A stretch of 64,000 nt of DNA from Phycisphaeraceae bacterium (GTDB lineage Bacteria > Planctomycetota > Phycisphaerae > Phycisphaerales > Phycisphaeraceae). The stretch lies in assembly GCA_029260715.1 (NCBI GenBank), contig JAJDCS010000017.1, positions 1 to 64,000 on the forward strand. The letters run 5' to 3'. The position numbers were made by a program, and so were the translations under genes. Of this stretch, positions 7,425-17,887 are shown in pieces; the first letter of the stretch is position 1; the number at the start of each line of letters is the position of its first letter. The notes under the pieces were generated by a model. That model had not been told where the DNA came from, did no database searches, and worked only from the letters and a program-made list of their open reading frames with translations.

Positions 7425-9017
7425 TCAACCCAGCCGATCCGTTGAAACGTGGTAGTGAGGGTCTTCGGAGATGTTGACTTCCACGAATTCGCGGGCTTTG
7501 TCGAGCAGTTGGCGGCATTCCGCGCTGAGGTGACACAGGTGTAGCCGCTTGCCGGCGTTGTTGTAGCGTACCGCCAGTGTGTTAATGGCTTCGAGACCTG
7601 ACTGGTCCAGGACGCGGGTGTAATAGAAGTCGATCACGACGTCGTCGGGGTCGTTGGCCGGGTCAAAGAGGTCTAGAAATCTCGTGACAGATGCGAAAAA
7701 AAGCGGGCCGTGCATCTGGTACATCTTGCTGCCGAACTCATTGAACTTCACATCGACGGCTAAGTACGTGGCCTGCTGCCATGCGAATACGATCGCCGCG
7801 ATGATGACACCAATAAGAACGGCTAGCGCTAGGTTGTGGGCGAAGACCGTGACGCCGGTGACAACGATTATCACGATCAGGTCACTCCATGGGATCTTGC
7901 GGTACATGCGCAGGCTGGCCCAAGCAAAGGTGCCGACGACGACCATGAACATCACCCCGACCAGCGCCGCCATGGGGATGACCTCAATGATTGGCGACAG
8001 GAACATGATGAACACCAGCAAGAATAGGGCCGCGGCGATCCCCGACACCTGCCGCCGTCCGCCGGACTTCACGTTGATGAGGCTCTGGCCGATCATGGCG
8101 CACCCGCCCATGCCGCCGAACATCCCGGTGACGATGTTGGCCATGCCTTGACCAATGCACTCGCGGTTGCCCCGGCCGCGCGTCTCGGTAATTTCATCGA
8201 TCAAACTCATGGTCATAAGCGACTCGATAAGACCCACAGCGGCGAGAATGAGCGAGTAGGGCAGGATAATGCGGAGCGTCTTAAAGCTCAGAAGCGTCCC
8301 CCAAGTCATCGGCGCGACGGGGAACTCAAACGCCGGGAAGCCACCACGAATTGACCCAGCCAGGTCGTAGACCGTGCGGGTCTCGAGCCCAAACACCGGC
8401 AGGAGGTATACCGAGACCAACGTGACCACCACGATGGCGACAAGCGTCGCCGGTAAAGCCCGGGTGAGCTTCGGCAGTAGCGCGATGATGACCATCGTTA
8501 GGGCGACAAGCGCAAGCATCACCGCGAGCATCTGGCCACCCATCCAGCGTGTTCCCTGCTCGATAAGGTTGCCATCGATATCCAAGACAGTGAAGGGCAG
8601 CTTGAAGCTGTCGAGCTGAGCCAAAAAGATCACAATGGCCAAGCCGTTAACAAAGCCTAGCATGACCGGATGCGGCACAAGACGGATGAGCTTGCCTAGC
8701 CGGGCAAGCCCCACGCCGATCTGAATCAGGCCCATCAGTACCACCGCCGGAAAGACGTACTCAACGCCGTGATCCTTTACAAGTACAACGATGACAACCG
8801 CCAGCGCACCGGTTGCCCCTGAGATCATGCCCGGGCGACCCCCGACCGCCGCTGTGATTAGTCCCACCATGAACGCGGCATAAAGCCCCGTCAGGGGTGA
8901 CAACCCGGCAATAAGAGCGAACGCGATCGCCTCGGGCACAAGTGCCAATGCCACCGTCAAACCCGAGAGTAACTCGTCCTTAAGGCCGACCGTGTTTTTT
9001 TTAAAAAAATCTAACAT
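7425..9017 (-). CDS. SulP-family anion transporter with STAS domain
   Basis: A 530-residue inner-membrane transporter of the SulP (SLC26) family, which carries sulfate, bicarbonate or other anions. The N-terminal signature is visible ([20 protein letters not shown] ... [11 protein letters not shown]), then about a dozen membrane segments, and a cytoplasmic STAS domain from about residue 430 ([16 protein letters not shown] ... [20 protein letters not shown]). The substrate is not readable from the sequence. The start is the ATG at 9017; the open frame continues to a TTG at 9077 inside the sucC terminator, which is an unlikely start. No carbonic anhydrase gene accompanies it. Confidence 0.9.
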   Translation of the reverse strand: MLDFFKKNTVGLKDELLSGLTVALALVPEAIAFALIAGLSPLTGLYAAFMVGLITAAVGGRPGMISGATGALAVVIVVLVKDHGVEYVFPAVVLMGLIQIGVGLARLGKLIRLVPHPVMLGFVNGLAIVIFLAQLDSFKLPFTVLDIDGNLIEQGTRWMGGQMLAVMLALVALTMVIIALLPKLTRALPATLVAIVVVTLVSVYLLPVFGLETRTVYDLAGSIRGGFPAFEFPVAPMTWGTLLSFKTLRIILPYSLILAAVGLIESLMTMSLIDEITETRGRGNRECIGQGMANIVTGMFGGMGGCAMIGQSLINVKSGGRRQVSGIAAALFLLVFIMFLSPIIEVIPMAALVGVMFMVVVGTFAWASLRMYRKIPWSDLIVIIVVTGVTVFAHNLALAVLIGVIIAAIVFAWQQATYLAVDVKFNEFGSKMYQMHGPLFFASVTRFLDLFDPANDPDDVVIDFYYTRVLDQSGLEAINTLAVRYNNAGKRLHLCHLSAECRQLLDKAREFVEVNISEDPHYHVSTDRLG

Positions 9018-9068
9018 AGAAATAACGGACCAACTCAGGAATACGATATGACCCCCAAGGTTATAAGC

Positions 9069-9099
9069 AAAAAACAACCTCGACTTAGCACCAAGGTTG
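9069..9099 (-). terminator. Rho-independent terminator of sucC
   Basis: On the minus strand CAACCT (9099-9094) and AGGTTG (9080-9075) form a stem around a 13-base loop, followed directly by six T residues. It lies 28 bases past the sucC stop codon and upstream of the SulP gene, so the two genes are probably separate transcription units. Confidence 0.7.
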
Positions 9100-9126
9100 C
9101 TTTCAGGGAAAAATAGTGAGAATTGG

Positions 9127-10317
<1,191 letters not shown>

Positions 10318-10452
10318 CTGCTTAGGTTCCTTGTATTTCTAGTTGAAAACCCGATGATATCGGCCCTTCCCCGCACTACCAAACCAGCACGCCACACTCA
10401 AATACTCAACCCGCTTGTTGAACCAATCCCCCACATGGCCGATAATTGATCT

Positions 10453-10812
10453 ATGCCTACCCACCGGGCCATCCACCCCCTCCAGCCGGTCGCACTAGCC
10501 GGCCTGGCCGTAGCGCTGTCGCTCGGCGCGGCCGTGGACGGCTCAGCCGGGCCCGTCGTGGTCTGCGCGCGACCCTGCGAAAAGACGCAGACCGTCTCTG
10601 ACCGCGAGTCGATCGCCACTTGGCTGTCGGTTTTAAGCCACGCCGCCCGCCGCGCCCACGGCCACAACCACGCCGCCGCACTGACACAACCCCAACCCCT
10701 CCCTGCCACCCCCACGCCCTCCAAACCAACCAGCCTCAGCAACACCGCACAACACCAACCCTCTCAACTCATCCCACCGCGACTGACCAACCTCCCCCCG
10801 CCCCAGGCTTGA
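10453..10812 (+). CDS. Small hypothetical secreted protein
   Basis: 119 residues with a hydrophobic N-terminal segment (VALAGLAVALSLGAAVDGSA, about 13-32) that could be a signal peptide, then two cysteines (CARPC) and a long Pro/Thr/His-rich, probably disordered tail. I recognise no family. The ATG follows GATAAT by six bases and has no Shine-Dalgarno sequence, matching the leaderless pattern seen elsewhere here. The tail composition mirrors the strongly C-rich plus strand of this region, so a spurious frame remains possible. Confidence 0.4.
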   Translation: MPTHRAIHPLQPVALAGLAVALSLGAAVDGSAGPVVVCARPCEKTQTVSDRESIATWLSVLSHAARRAHGHNHAAALTQPQPLPATPTPSKPTSLSNTAQHQPSQLIPPRLTNLPPPQA

Positions 10813-10969
10813 CCCCCCTTCCGAACCGGCCGCGCTGACACGTAACGTTTTCTAAAAACACCACCCAGCCGCGCCCACGACCGCTCATAATAAAAACGAA
10901 CCAACGCGCCCGCCGCCCAACAACCGGCCGAGGCGCCAAACCACCGCACCGCACACACCAGAGGCAACC

Positions 10970-13900
10970 ATGGTCATCACCTCACTGAGCAAAGGCTTCT
11001 CAAAAATATTCGGCTCGCGCAACGACCGGCTCGTCAAGGCATACGCCCAACGCGTCCGCGACATCAACGCGCTCGAGCCCCAAGCACGCGCCCTAACCGA
11101 CGCACAACTCAAAGCCAAAACCGCCGAGTTCCAAAGCCGCGTCGCCGACGGCGAAAAAATACTCGCCATCATGCCCGAGGTGCTCGCCACCGCGCGCGAA
11201 GCCATGGACCGATCCGTCGGCATCCGCAACATCTTCAACCCCGAATACAACTTCGACCCCACCACACTCCCCGAACCCGCACAAGCCCTATACCACCAAG
11301 TCGAAGAAGAGATCGCCCAAAAAGTGATGGCTGAAGAACTGGGCTGCAACGACATGGTCCCCGGCTGGCAGCAGGTAGACATCCCCAACGAGCTATACGA
11401 CGCGGTGCGCGCCCTCTACCCCAAGAGCAAGCCGCCCTTCCGTGCTCGGCCGTTCGACGTGCAACTTATCGGCGGCATGGTCCTGGGCGAGGGCAGGATC
11501 GCCGAGATGAAAACCGGCGAGGGTAAGACCATCGTCGCGCCCCTGGCGTGCTACGTCGCCTGTGTCGAGGGGCTCCAGTGCAACGTCGTCACCGTCAACG
11601 ACTACCTCGTACAACGCGACCGCGACTGGGTCTTCCCCTTCTACTATCACCTGGGCCTAACCGTCGGCGCCATCCACCCCTACCACATGCAACCCCCCGA
11701 AGCCAAGCAGCAAGCCTACCACTGCAACGTCGTCTACGGCACCAACAGCGAGTTCGGCTTCGACTACCTCCGCGACAACATGAAGCTCTCCCCCGCAGAG
11801 CAGGTCCAGAAGCACCGCGACTTCTGCATTATCGACGAGGTGGACTCCATTCTCATCGACGAAGCGCGCACGCCGCTGATCATCTCCGGCCCCGCGCACG
11901 ACGACGCGCCCCGCTACGGCCTGGGCGACACCATCGCCGCACACCTGATGCAGAAACAAAGGCAGTGGGACGCCGCGGATGCTCAAGTCCAGCAGAGCCT
12001 CATGAGAATCAAAGGCCTGGAGGGCGACATCCGAAACGCACGCGACAAGACCAAAACCCCCGCCATGCGCGAGGAAATGAAACGCCTCCAGGAACAACTG
12101 CCCGCCCTCGAAGCCGAACGCGACAAGCACACCCAGTACTACGAAGTCGAACGCGAACGCAAAGCCGCACACCTCACCCACCAGGGCATTGCCGAAGCCC
12201 AAAAAGAAGCAGGCATCGGCTCGTTCTACGTCGGCAACAACATGGACTTCCCCCACCTGCTCGAAAACGCACTGCGCGCCCACGTCATCTACAAACGCGA
12301 CAAGGAATACGTCGTCCAAGGCGGCGAGGTCGTCATCGTCGACGAGTTCACCGGCCGGCTCATGATCGGCCGCCAGTGGTCCGACGGCCTGCACCAAGCC
12401 GTCGAAGCCAAAGAAAAAGTCAAGATCAAGCAAGAAACGCAGACCCTCGCCACCGTCACCATCCAGAACTTCTTCAAGCTCTACAAGCGGCTCGCCGGCA
12501 TGACCGGCACGGCCATCACCGAAGCCACCGAGTTCAACGAGATCTACAGCCTGGACGTGGTGTGCATCCCCACCAACGTGCCCGTGGTGCGCCGCGACCG
12601 CGACGACCTAATTTTCTTGTCACAAAAAGACAAGTGGGAAGCCATCCTCGAAGAGGTCCGCCGTGTACACGCCGTGGGCCGCCCCGTCCTCGTGGGCACC
12701 ACCAGCGTGGAAAACTCCGAGCTACTCTCACAACTGCTCGCCAAGAAACACGCCATCAAGCACGAAGTCCTAAACGCCAAGCAGCACGAACGCGAAGCCC
12801 ACATCGTCGAACACGCCGGCCAAATCGGCGCCGTCATGATCGCCACCAACATGGCCGGACGCGGCACCGACATCAAGCTCGCTCAGATCGACCGCGCCAC
12901 CATCGTCCGCCACTGGCAGCAGCACAACCTGCTACCCAAAGACGCCACACCCGACATGACAGACGACCAACTCGTCACACTGTCATACCGCCACCAATGG
13001 GCCTCAAGCCAAGGCCTAAAACTCAAGGACGTCGAAGACAAATCTGACGACGACATCAAGCTCGCCCTGCTGCGCCAGTGGGTCATCGATGAAACTTTTT
13101 ACGAGCCGGCCAAAGCACAAAAAATGACCGCCGACCAGTGCATGGCCGCCATGGACCAGGTGCCCGAGTTCATGATCCACCGCCTCACCGTGCACACGCG
13201 TATCGAGGAGATGGGCGGCCTACACATCATCGGCACCGAGCGCCACGAAGCGCGACGCATCGACAACCAGCTCCGAGGCCGCGCCGGACGCCAAGGCGAC
13301 AACGGCTCGTCACGATTCTTCATCTCGCTCGAAGACGACCTGATGAAAATGTTCGCCGGCAAGACCACCATGGCCGCGCTCTCCAAACTGGGCATGAAAG
13401 AGGGCGACGCCATCGAGCACCGATGGATCACCAAGAGCGTCGAACGCGCCCAGCGCAAGGTGGAGGAACGCAACTACGAAATACGAAAAAACCTCCTCGA
13501 ATACGACGAGGTCATGGAGCACCAGCGCAACACCTTCTACGGCATCCGCCAGGAGGTGCTAGAGGGGCGAAACGTCCAGCAGTTGATTTTTGATTACATC
13601 GCCGACGCCGTCGACGACGCCACCGCCACCTACCTCGACCCCGACTACGTGCCCACCCAGATCGCCGAGTGGTGCCGCCAATCTTTGGACATCAGCGTCG
13701 AACCCGGCAAGCTCCGCGACGACGACCTAACCGAACTCCAGCGGCTGATCCGAAAAGAAGCACACGCCGAAATAAGCCAAATCATCGACGTCACACTCGG
13801 CGAGTACATGTCCCACGACCTGCCGCCCGACGAGTGGGACCTGCGTGGCCTAAGCCAGTGGGCCATGAGCCGATTCAGCGTCGACCTCAAGCAAAACCAG

Positions 13901-15013
13901 CTTCGACAGATGAACGTCAACGACGTCAAGCCCCTGCTCACCGAAACCGCACACGAGCAAATCGACCGCAAAGACCTATCCGGCGTGGCCCGCTTCATCG
14001 AGCCCCACTACGCGCAACGCCAACTCGCCGAGTGGGCGCGCAACAAGTTTGAGATCGAGCTAGCCCCCGAGGAACTCGCCGGCCTCGAAAACGAACAGAC
14101 CGCCGACCACATCCTCAAAAAAGCTCGCGAAGCCTACCAGCTACGGGAGCTGACCTACCCCGTCCAGTTCATGCTCGAAATGGTCTTCCAAGCCGCCCAG
14201 CAAGACGGCCAGTGGGCAGCTCAACAACTCGTCGCCTGGGCCAAACAGCGCTACGAGATCGACTGGACCGTCGAACAGGTCGTCCAGATCCCACCCAGCG
14301 AACTGCAACAACAACTGCTCGACGCCGCCAAGCAATGGCTCCAAGGCGGCAAGCTCGAAGCATTGATAAACAAAGCCATCGCCGATCACGCCGACACCGC
14401 CGCCCTGGCCCAGTGGGCGACCGAACGCTTGGCTCAAAAAATCGAAGCCGATGAACTGGAGAACCTAGACGCCGACGCCCGGCGAGCGTTGCTCATCGAA
14501 AAAGGCCGAGCCCTCCTACGCGCCGAGCTGACCCAGCTCGAACGCTTCGTCCTGCTCCAAATCCTCGACGCAAGCTGGAAAGACCACCTCTACGCCATGG
14601 ACCAACTCAAAGACTCCGTCGGCCTGCGCGGCTACGCCGAGCGCGACCCGCGCATCGAGTACAAACGCGAAGGCGCCAACCAGTTCACCCAGATGCGCCG
14701 CACCGTGCGCGACCGCGTGACGGACCTCATCTTCCGCGCCAAGCTCACCGCCAACGTCCAAGCCCGAAGCGTCTACAACGAACAAGAAGCAAGCCACGCC
14801 GACCCCGGCAACACCGTCCAACGTTCCGCCGCCGCCACCGCAACCGCCGGCTCCGAACAGCAACAAGCAGACCTCGACGCCGCCGAACAAGCCGGGGACG
14901 GCCAGTCCGCCCGGTACCAATCCCGCAAGCAGCGCCGTGCCGCAGCCGCAACCGCACCCGCCAAGAAACCCGGCCAACCCCAGCAAAGAAAACGCAAACG
15001 AAAGAGGCGATAA
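10970..15013 (+). CDS. secA: Preprotein translocase ATPase SecA, expanded form
   Basis: SecA drives proteins through SecYEG with ATP. This one has 1347 residues against about 850-900 in most bacteria. Walker A is GEGKT at 183-187 and Walker B DEVD at 289-292; AGRGTDIKL and GGLHIIGTERHE mark the second nucleotide-binding domain. Three expansions are visible: a charged coiled-coil insert in or near the preprotein cross-linking domain (about 325-400), an insert of about 100 residues between AGRGTDI and GGLHIIG, and a helical region (about 890-1190) in which a W-centred module occurs about four times. Near the end, the family stretch SWKDHLYAMDQLKDSVGLRGY is intact. The usual C-terminal zinc-binding cysteines are missing; the tail is basic (RKRKRKRR). 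GAGG precedes the ATG. No other sec gene is adjacent. Confidence 0.97.
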   Translation: MVITSLSKGFSKIFGSRNDRLVKAYAQRVRDINALEPQARALTDAQLKAKTAEFQSRVADGEKILAIMPEVLATAREAMDRSVGIRNIFNPEYNFDPTTLPEPAQALYHQVEEEIAQKVMAEELGCNDMVPGWQQVDIPNELYDAVRALYPKSKPPFRARPFDVQLIGGMVLGEGRIAEMKTGEGKTIVAPLACYVACVEGLQCNVVTVNDYLVQRDRDWVFPFYYHLGLTVGAIHPYHMQPPEAKQQAYHCNVVYGTNSEFGFDYLRDNMKLSPAEQVQKHRDFCIIDEVDSILIDEARTPLIISGPAHDDAPRYGLGDTIAAHLMQKQRQWDAADAQVQQSLMRIKGLEGDIRNARDKTKTPAMREEMKRLQEQLPALEAERDKHTQYYEVERERKAAHLTHQGIAEAQKEAGIGSFYVGNNMDFPHLLENALRAHVIYKRDKEYVVQGGEVVIVDEFTGRLMIGRQWSDGLHQAVEAKEKVKIKQETQTLATVTIQNFFKLYKRLAGMTGTAITEATEFNEIYSLDVVCIPTNVPVVRRDRDDLIFLSQKDKWEAILEEVRRVHAVGRPVLVGTTSVENSELLSQLLAKKHAIKHEVLNAKQHEREAHIVEHAGQIGAVMIATNMAGRGTDIKLAQIDRATIVRHWQQHNLLPKDATPDMTDDQLVTLSYRHQWASSQGLKLKDVEDKSDDDIKLALLRQWVIDETFYEPAKAQKMTADQCMAAMDQVPEFMIHRLTVHTRIEEMGGLHIIGTERHEARRIDNQLRGRAGRQGDNGSSRFFISLEDDLMKMFAGKTTMAALSKLGMKEGDAIEHRWITKSVERAQRKVEERNYEIRKNLLEYDEVMEHQRNTFYGIRQEVLEGRNVQQLIFDYIADAVDDATATYLDPDYVPTQIAEWCRQSLDISVEPGKLRDDDLTELQRLIRKEAHAEISQIIDVTLGEYMSHDLPPDEWDLRGLSQWAMSRFSVDLKQNQLRQMNVNDVKPLLTETAHEQIDRKDLSGVARFIEPHYAQRQLAEWARNKFEIELAPEELAGLENEQTADHILKKAREAYQLRELTYPVQFMLEMVFQAAQQDGQWAAQQLVAWAKQRYEIDWTVEQVVQIPPSELQQQLLDAAKQWLQGGKLEALINKAIADHADTAALAQWATERLAQKIEADELENLDADARRALLIEKGRALLRAELTQLERFVLLQILDASWKDHLYAMDQLKDSVGLRGYAERDPRIEYKREGANQFTQMRRTVRDRVTDLIFRAKLTANVQARSVYNEQEASHADPGNTVQRSAAATATAGSEQQQADLDAAEQAGDGQSARYQSRKQRRAAAATAPAKKPGQPQQRKRKRKRR

Positions 15014-15123
15014 GCACACCCACCGCTCAAAAACCGCGTTGCACCTAGATACCGCCCGCCATTCGGTTATACTCCCCATACATCGAATCAACGTACCGCC
15101 AAGGGCTTAACACAGGTGTCGCC

Positions 15124-15528
15124 ATGAACACAATCACACGCAGAAGCTTGGGCATCCTCGCCGGTCTAACCTTGGGGTGGTACGCGGCAGGCCTAACACC
15201 CGGCCTCAACCCAAGCATGGCCCAACACGACACACACCACGACGCCGCACCCACCCATGACGACCACGCCGGCCACGACCACGACGCACATCAACCCGCC
15301 CCAGCCCACGCCGATACAACACACGACGCCAACCACCACGAACCCATCGAGTCCGCGAGCTTACTCGTGCCAGGCCCAGGCCAAGTCGACTGGTACCGAC
15401 CCGTCTTAGGCATCATCGCGGGCCTGTTCGTCGCGGCCATCGTGCTGGGCATCCCCGCCTTAAAGCTGCGAGGCCCCGAACCGCCCGACCCCGCAACAGC
15501 CCCAGCCCACGACAGCCACGCCCACTAA
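15124..15528 (+). CDS. Histidine-rich membrane-anchored protein
   Basis: 134 residues. The N-terminus has a twin-arginine-like start (TRRSLGILAGLTLGWYAAG), followed by a His/Asp-rich stretch (about 35-77, with repeats such as HDTHHD and HAGHDHDAH), then a transmembrane helix (VLGIIAGLFVAAIVLGIPAL, about 96-115) and a short His-containing tail. The His/Asp clusters are of the kind that bind Zn, Ni or Cu, so periplasmic metal binding is a reasonable guess. I recognise no named family. A TATACT at about 15067 could be the -10 element. It follows secA by 110 bases. Confidence 0.6.
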   Translation: MNTITRRSLGILAGLTLGWYAAGLTPGLNPSMAQHDTHHDAAPTHDDHAGHDHDAHQPAPAHADTTHDANHHEPIESASLLVPGPGQVDWYRPVLGIIAGLFVAAIVLGIPALKLRGPEPPDPATAPAHDSHAH

Positions 15529-15575
15529 ACACAGTCCTGTAATATCAAGGTTCCCTCTATACCTGGGTGATACTT

Positions 15576-15607
15576 GGGTGCCACGGCCAGCGCAGTCGGC
15601 CGTGCCG
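15576..15607. repeat. Dispersed palindromic repeat (GGGTGCCAC family), short copy
   Basis: GGGTGCCACGGCCAGCGCAG followed by TCGGCCGTGCCG; a shortened version of the 6308 and 26736 copies, missing the middle of the loop. It supplies the first codons of the longest open frame of the following cyclase gene, which argues that the real start is downstream. Confidence 0.65.
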
Positions 15608-15742
15608 AATAACAACCGCGCCCCACGACTGTTCATAGATAAAAGAACGTGCCCGCCTTATCGGCGGCTGGTTCAACCAACAATTCCACGCGACCGCCGT
15701 ACCGAACCAAAGCCCACTCCCCATACCCCCGATAACACCCAT

Positions 15743-16723
15743 GTGAACCCGCCCAAACAAGACACCGTCGCTGCGCCTACCCCACAGGCCCAACCACCCG
15801 CGCCAACAGCCCCACCACCCTGGGACGACTCACCACTACCAAACAAAATCACACTGATCGTCCTGCTCGCCGCAGCGGGCGGTGTGCTCATCGGCACGCT
15901 CGACAGCTACTACACCGCAACCTCCCACTGGCCACTCTGGGCCGCGCTCGCCGCGTGGACAGGCGCCCTGGCCTGGCTGGGCCAACAGTGGGTCTGCCAA
16001 CCCTTCCAACGCCTGCTTACACAGCTCAAACGCGTGAAAAACAAGAAGAACCCCTCAGCCATGAAATCCCTCCCGATCGACCGCACCGACGAGGTCGGCC
16101 AACTGGCCCACTGGGTGAACTGGCTGGCCAATCAGTACTACCAAGACACCAGCGAAGCCAAGCGCCTGCGCCGCAAGCTCGACCACAGCGTTGAAAAAGC
16201 CACACGCCAAGCCACACACGAGCTGCGAAAAATGGCCATGCACGACCCGCTCACGGGCCTGGGCAACCGCCGATTCCTCAAGGACAACCTCGAAACACTC
16301 ACACGCTCAGCCTGGACCACCGGCACCGAACTGGCCTGCGTCGCCATCGACATGGACAACTTCAAAGCCGTCAACGACACACTCGGCCACGCCACCGGCG
16401 ATAAGCTATTGATCTTCCTGGCCGATCTGATCCGCGGCAACAAGCGTCACGAGGACTACGGCGTGCGCCTCGGCGGCGACGAGTTCATCGTGATCATGCC
16501 CGGCTGCGACCGCGAACGGGCCGCGGCCTTCGGTGAGCAGGTCGTGTCTCTGTTCCGCCAATACGTGCGCACCACCCTCACACAAGATTGCCAAGCCTCC
16601 GTCTCCATCGGCATCGCCACCCTCCAAGAGGGCCACACCACCGGCAAGCAACTGCTACACGCCGCCGACCAACGCCTCTACACCGCCAAGGAAGCCGGCA
16701 AGGGCGTGGTGGTCTGCTCTTAG
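15743..16723 (+). CDS. Membrane-anchored diguanylate cyclase (GGDEF)
   Basis: About 326 residues from a GTG at 15743. A proline-rich start leads into two membrane segments (about 37-53 and 60-82), a HAMP-like linker, a charged helix, and a GGDEF domain that makes cyclic-di-GMP from two GTP. The active-site motif GGDEF is at 244-248, preceded by an RxxD inhibitory site (RHED) exactly five residues earlier, so product feedback is expected. DPLTGLGNRR marks the domain start. The open frame reaches back to 15578, but that part begins inside a repeat; the GTG at 15743 has GATAAC just upstream. Start choice is uncertain, function is not. Confidence 0.85.
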   Translation: MNPPKQDTVAAPTPQAQPPAPTAPPPWDDSPLPNKITLIVLLAAAGGVLIGTLDSYYTATSHWPLWAALAAWTGALAWLGQQWVCQPFQRLLTQLKRVKNKKNPSAMKSLPIDRTDEVGQLAHWVNWLANQYYQDTSEAKRLRRKLDHSVEKATRQATHELRKMAMHDPLTGLGNRRFLKDNLETLTRSAWTTGTELACVAIDMDNFKAVNDTLGHATGDKLLIFLADLIRGNKRHEDYGVRLGGDEFIVIMPGCDRERAAAFGEQVVSLFRQYVRTTLTQDCQASVSIGIATLQEGHTTGKQLLHAADQRLYTAKEAGKGVVVCS

Positions 16724-17060
16724 AGCGGTTTTGTGATTGATCGAAACCAACGCCGGCGAAGGTCACATCATTGAGCCAACCCGGCTTGCCCCGCATTGAC
16801 TTGACCTACGCTCAAAGCGGATTGGACGACCCACCCGCTCACGTTAAGCCGTTTTTAAAGCCCGGTTGGCCGTCGAGGGGGGGGGCCACCAACCGGACGA
16901 TACAATTGATACATTTGAGCATATAGTTTGTGTATAGTATTACACACGCCCACGCCTTAATGATGGTAAAAAAGGACCAATGATTCTCAAATATAGGAAT
17001 CCGCATTAAAACATCTCTAAGCAGTGTTCCAACATATCGTCGTAACAAAAGGGGTTTGCC
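16724..17060. other. AT-richer gap before the HTH gene
   Basis: 337 bases. The left half is ordinary GC-rich sequence. From about 16900 the composition drops sharply and several TATA-like hexamers appear (for example around 16920-16945, near GTGTATAGTATTACAC, a near-palindrome that could be an operator). No gene is supported. Confidence 0.35.
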
Positions 17061-17567
17061 ATGATTGAGTCGTTCATTAATCAATTGGTAAAAGAAGACC
17101 TCACGACCATCCAAGAGCTGGAAGAAATTACAGGCCGCAGCACATCGACGGTCTACCGGTGGATCAATAACGAAGGCTCCCTGGATTGCGTCGATTTCCA
17201 CAACCTGCTCCGTTACATGAAAAACCCCGCCGCAACGCGGGGGTTGCTGGGCTTGATGACCGCGGAACTCCCAGTGGTGATCAGTTGGCTTGAGACACAA
17301 GAAGAAAAAGCGTTTTCTGACTCGTTGGATAGGAGTAACGCCGCCCGAGAAACTGTGGCGGCGACGGTCTTGGCCCTGGAGTGCGTGTCCATGCTCCTGA
17401 CACAGCAACACACGACGCTAGAGGACGATCAGATCAATAGAGAAGAATATTCGCGCTTCATTGGGCTTATTGATGACGCGGTAGCGCACCTCGTCCAATC
17501 GAAGCAACAGCTAAAGATCTTGCTCACGGAAAGGACAAAAGCCAAACCGCTCGCTTCGCCACCGTAA
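17061..17567 (+). CDS. Small helix-turn-helix protein, probable regulator
   Basis: 168 residues. The N-terminal 45 residues read as a helix-turn-helix (TTIQELEEITGRSTSTVYRW, about 15-34), similar in pattern to Cro/CII-type or MerR-like DNA-binding segments. The remaining 120 residues are helical and acidic and match no family I know. AAAGGGG precedes the ATG at a good distance. The gene is less GC-rich than its neighbours and is followed seven bases after its stop by a long inverted repeat, so it may belong to an acquired islet. A DNA target is not evident beyond the palindrome upstream. Confidence 0.6.
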   Translation: MIESFINQLVKEDLTTIQELEEITGRSTSTVYRWINNEGSLDCVDFHNLLRYMKNPAATRGLLGLMTAELPVVISWLETQEEKAFSDSLDRSNAARETVAATVLALECVSMLLTQQHTTLEDDQINREEYSRFIGLIDDAVAHLVQSKQQLKILLTERTKAKPLASPP

Positions 17568-17573
17568 GTTTTG

Positions 17574-17712
17574 CTCGAAGCCATCCCAAAACCCCTGAGG
17601 AAGTTGAATTGTGTGCCACTGGCTGCTTGCCAGCCGGTGCAAATGACGGAGGTTTACACCTGTCAGACCGTGGCCAGTGATCTACCGTTTAGGGTTTTGG
17701 GATGGCTTCGAG
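17574..17712. repeat. 139-bp element with 21-bp perfect terminal inverted repeats
   Basis: The sequence CTCGAAGCCATCCCAAAACC(C) at 17574-17594 is the exact reverse complement of 17692-17712. Between the arms, CACTGGC (about 17617) pairs with GCCAGTG (about 17672), and smaller hairpins (CTGGCtgcttGCCAG, GGTTTACACC) lie inside. It could be a non-autonomous mobile element, a structured RNA or a strong terminator. No direct repeats flanking it were recognised. Confidence 0.75.
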
Positions 17713-17887
17713 TACGGATTCGGATTAAATTCGAGTTGCTTAGAGAAATTAGGCTCTGTATTAATTGCAATTCATATAATTGAAGAAAAAAAAATATTAC
17801 AAAATCTGTTTCTGGTAATATAATCCCTGCACATTGGCCCTATGCCGTTGTTGGCCGTGGTCGCATGAAAATTTTCGATTAAGGACC

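Noticed and set aside
11548-13047. 499-codon open frame on the plus strand inside secA
   Set aside because: Out-of-frame overlap of secA with an extreme Arg/Pro/His composition and no ribosome binding site.
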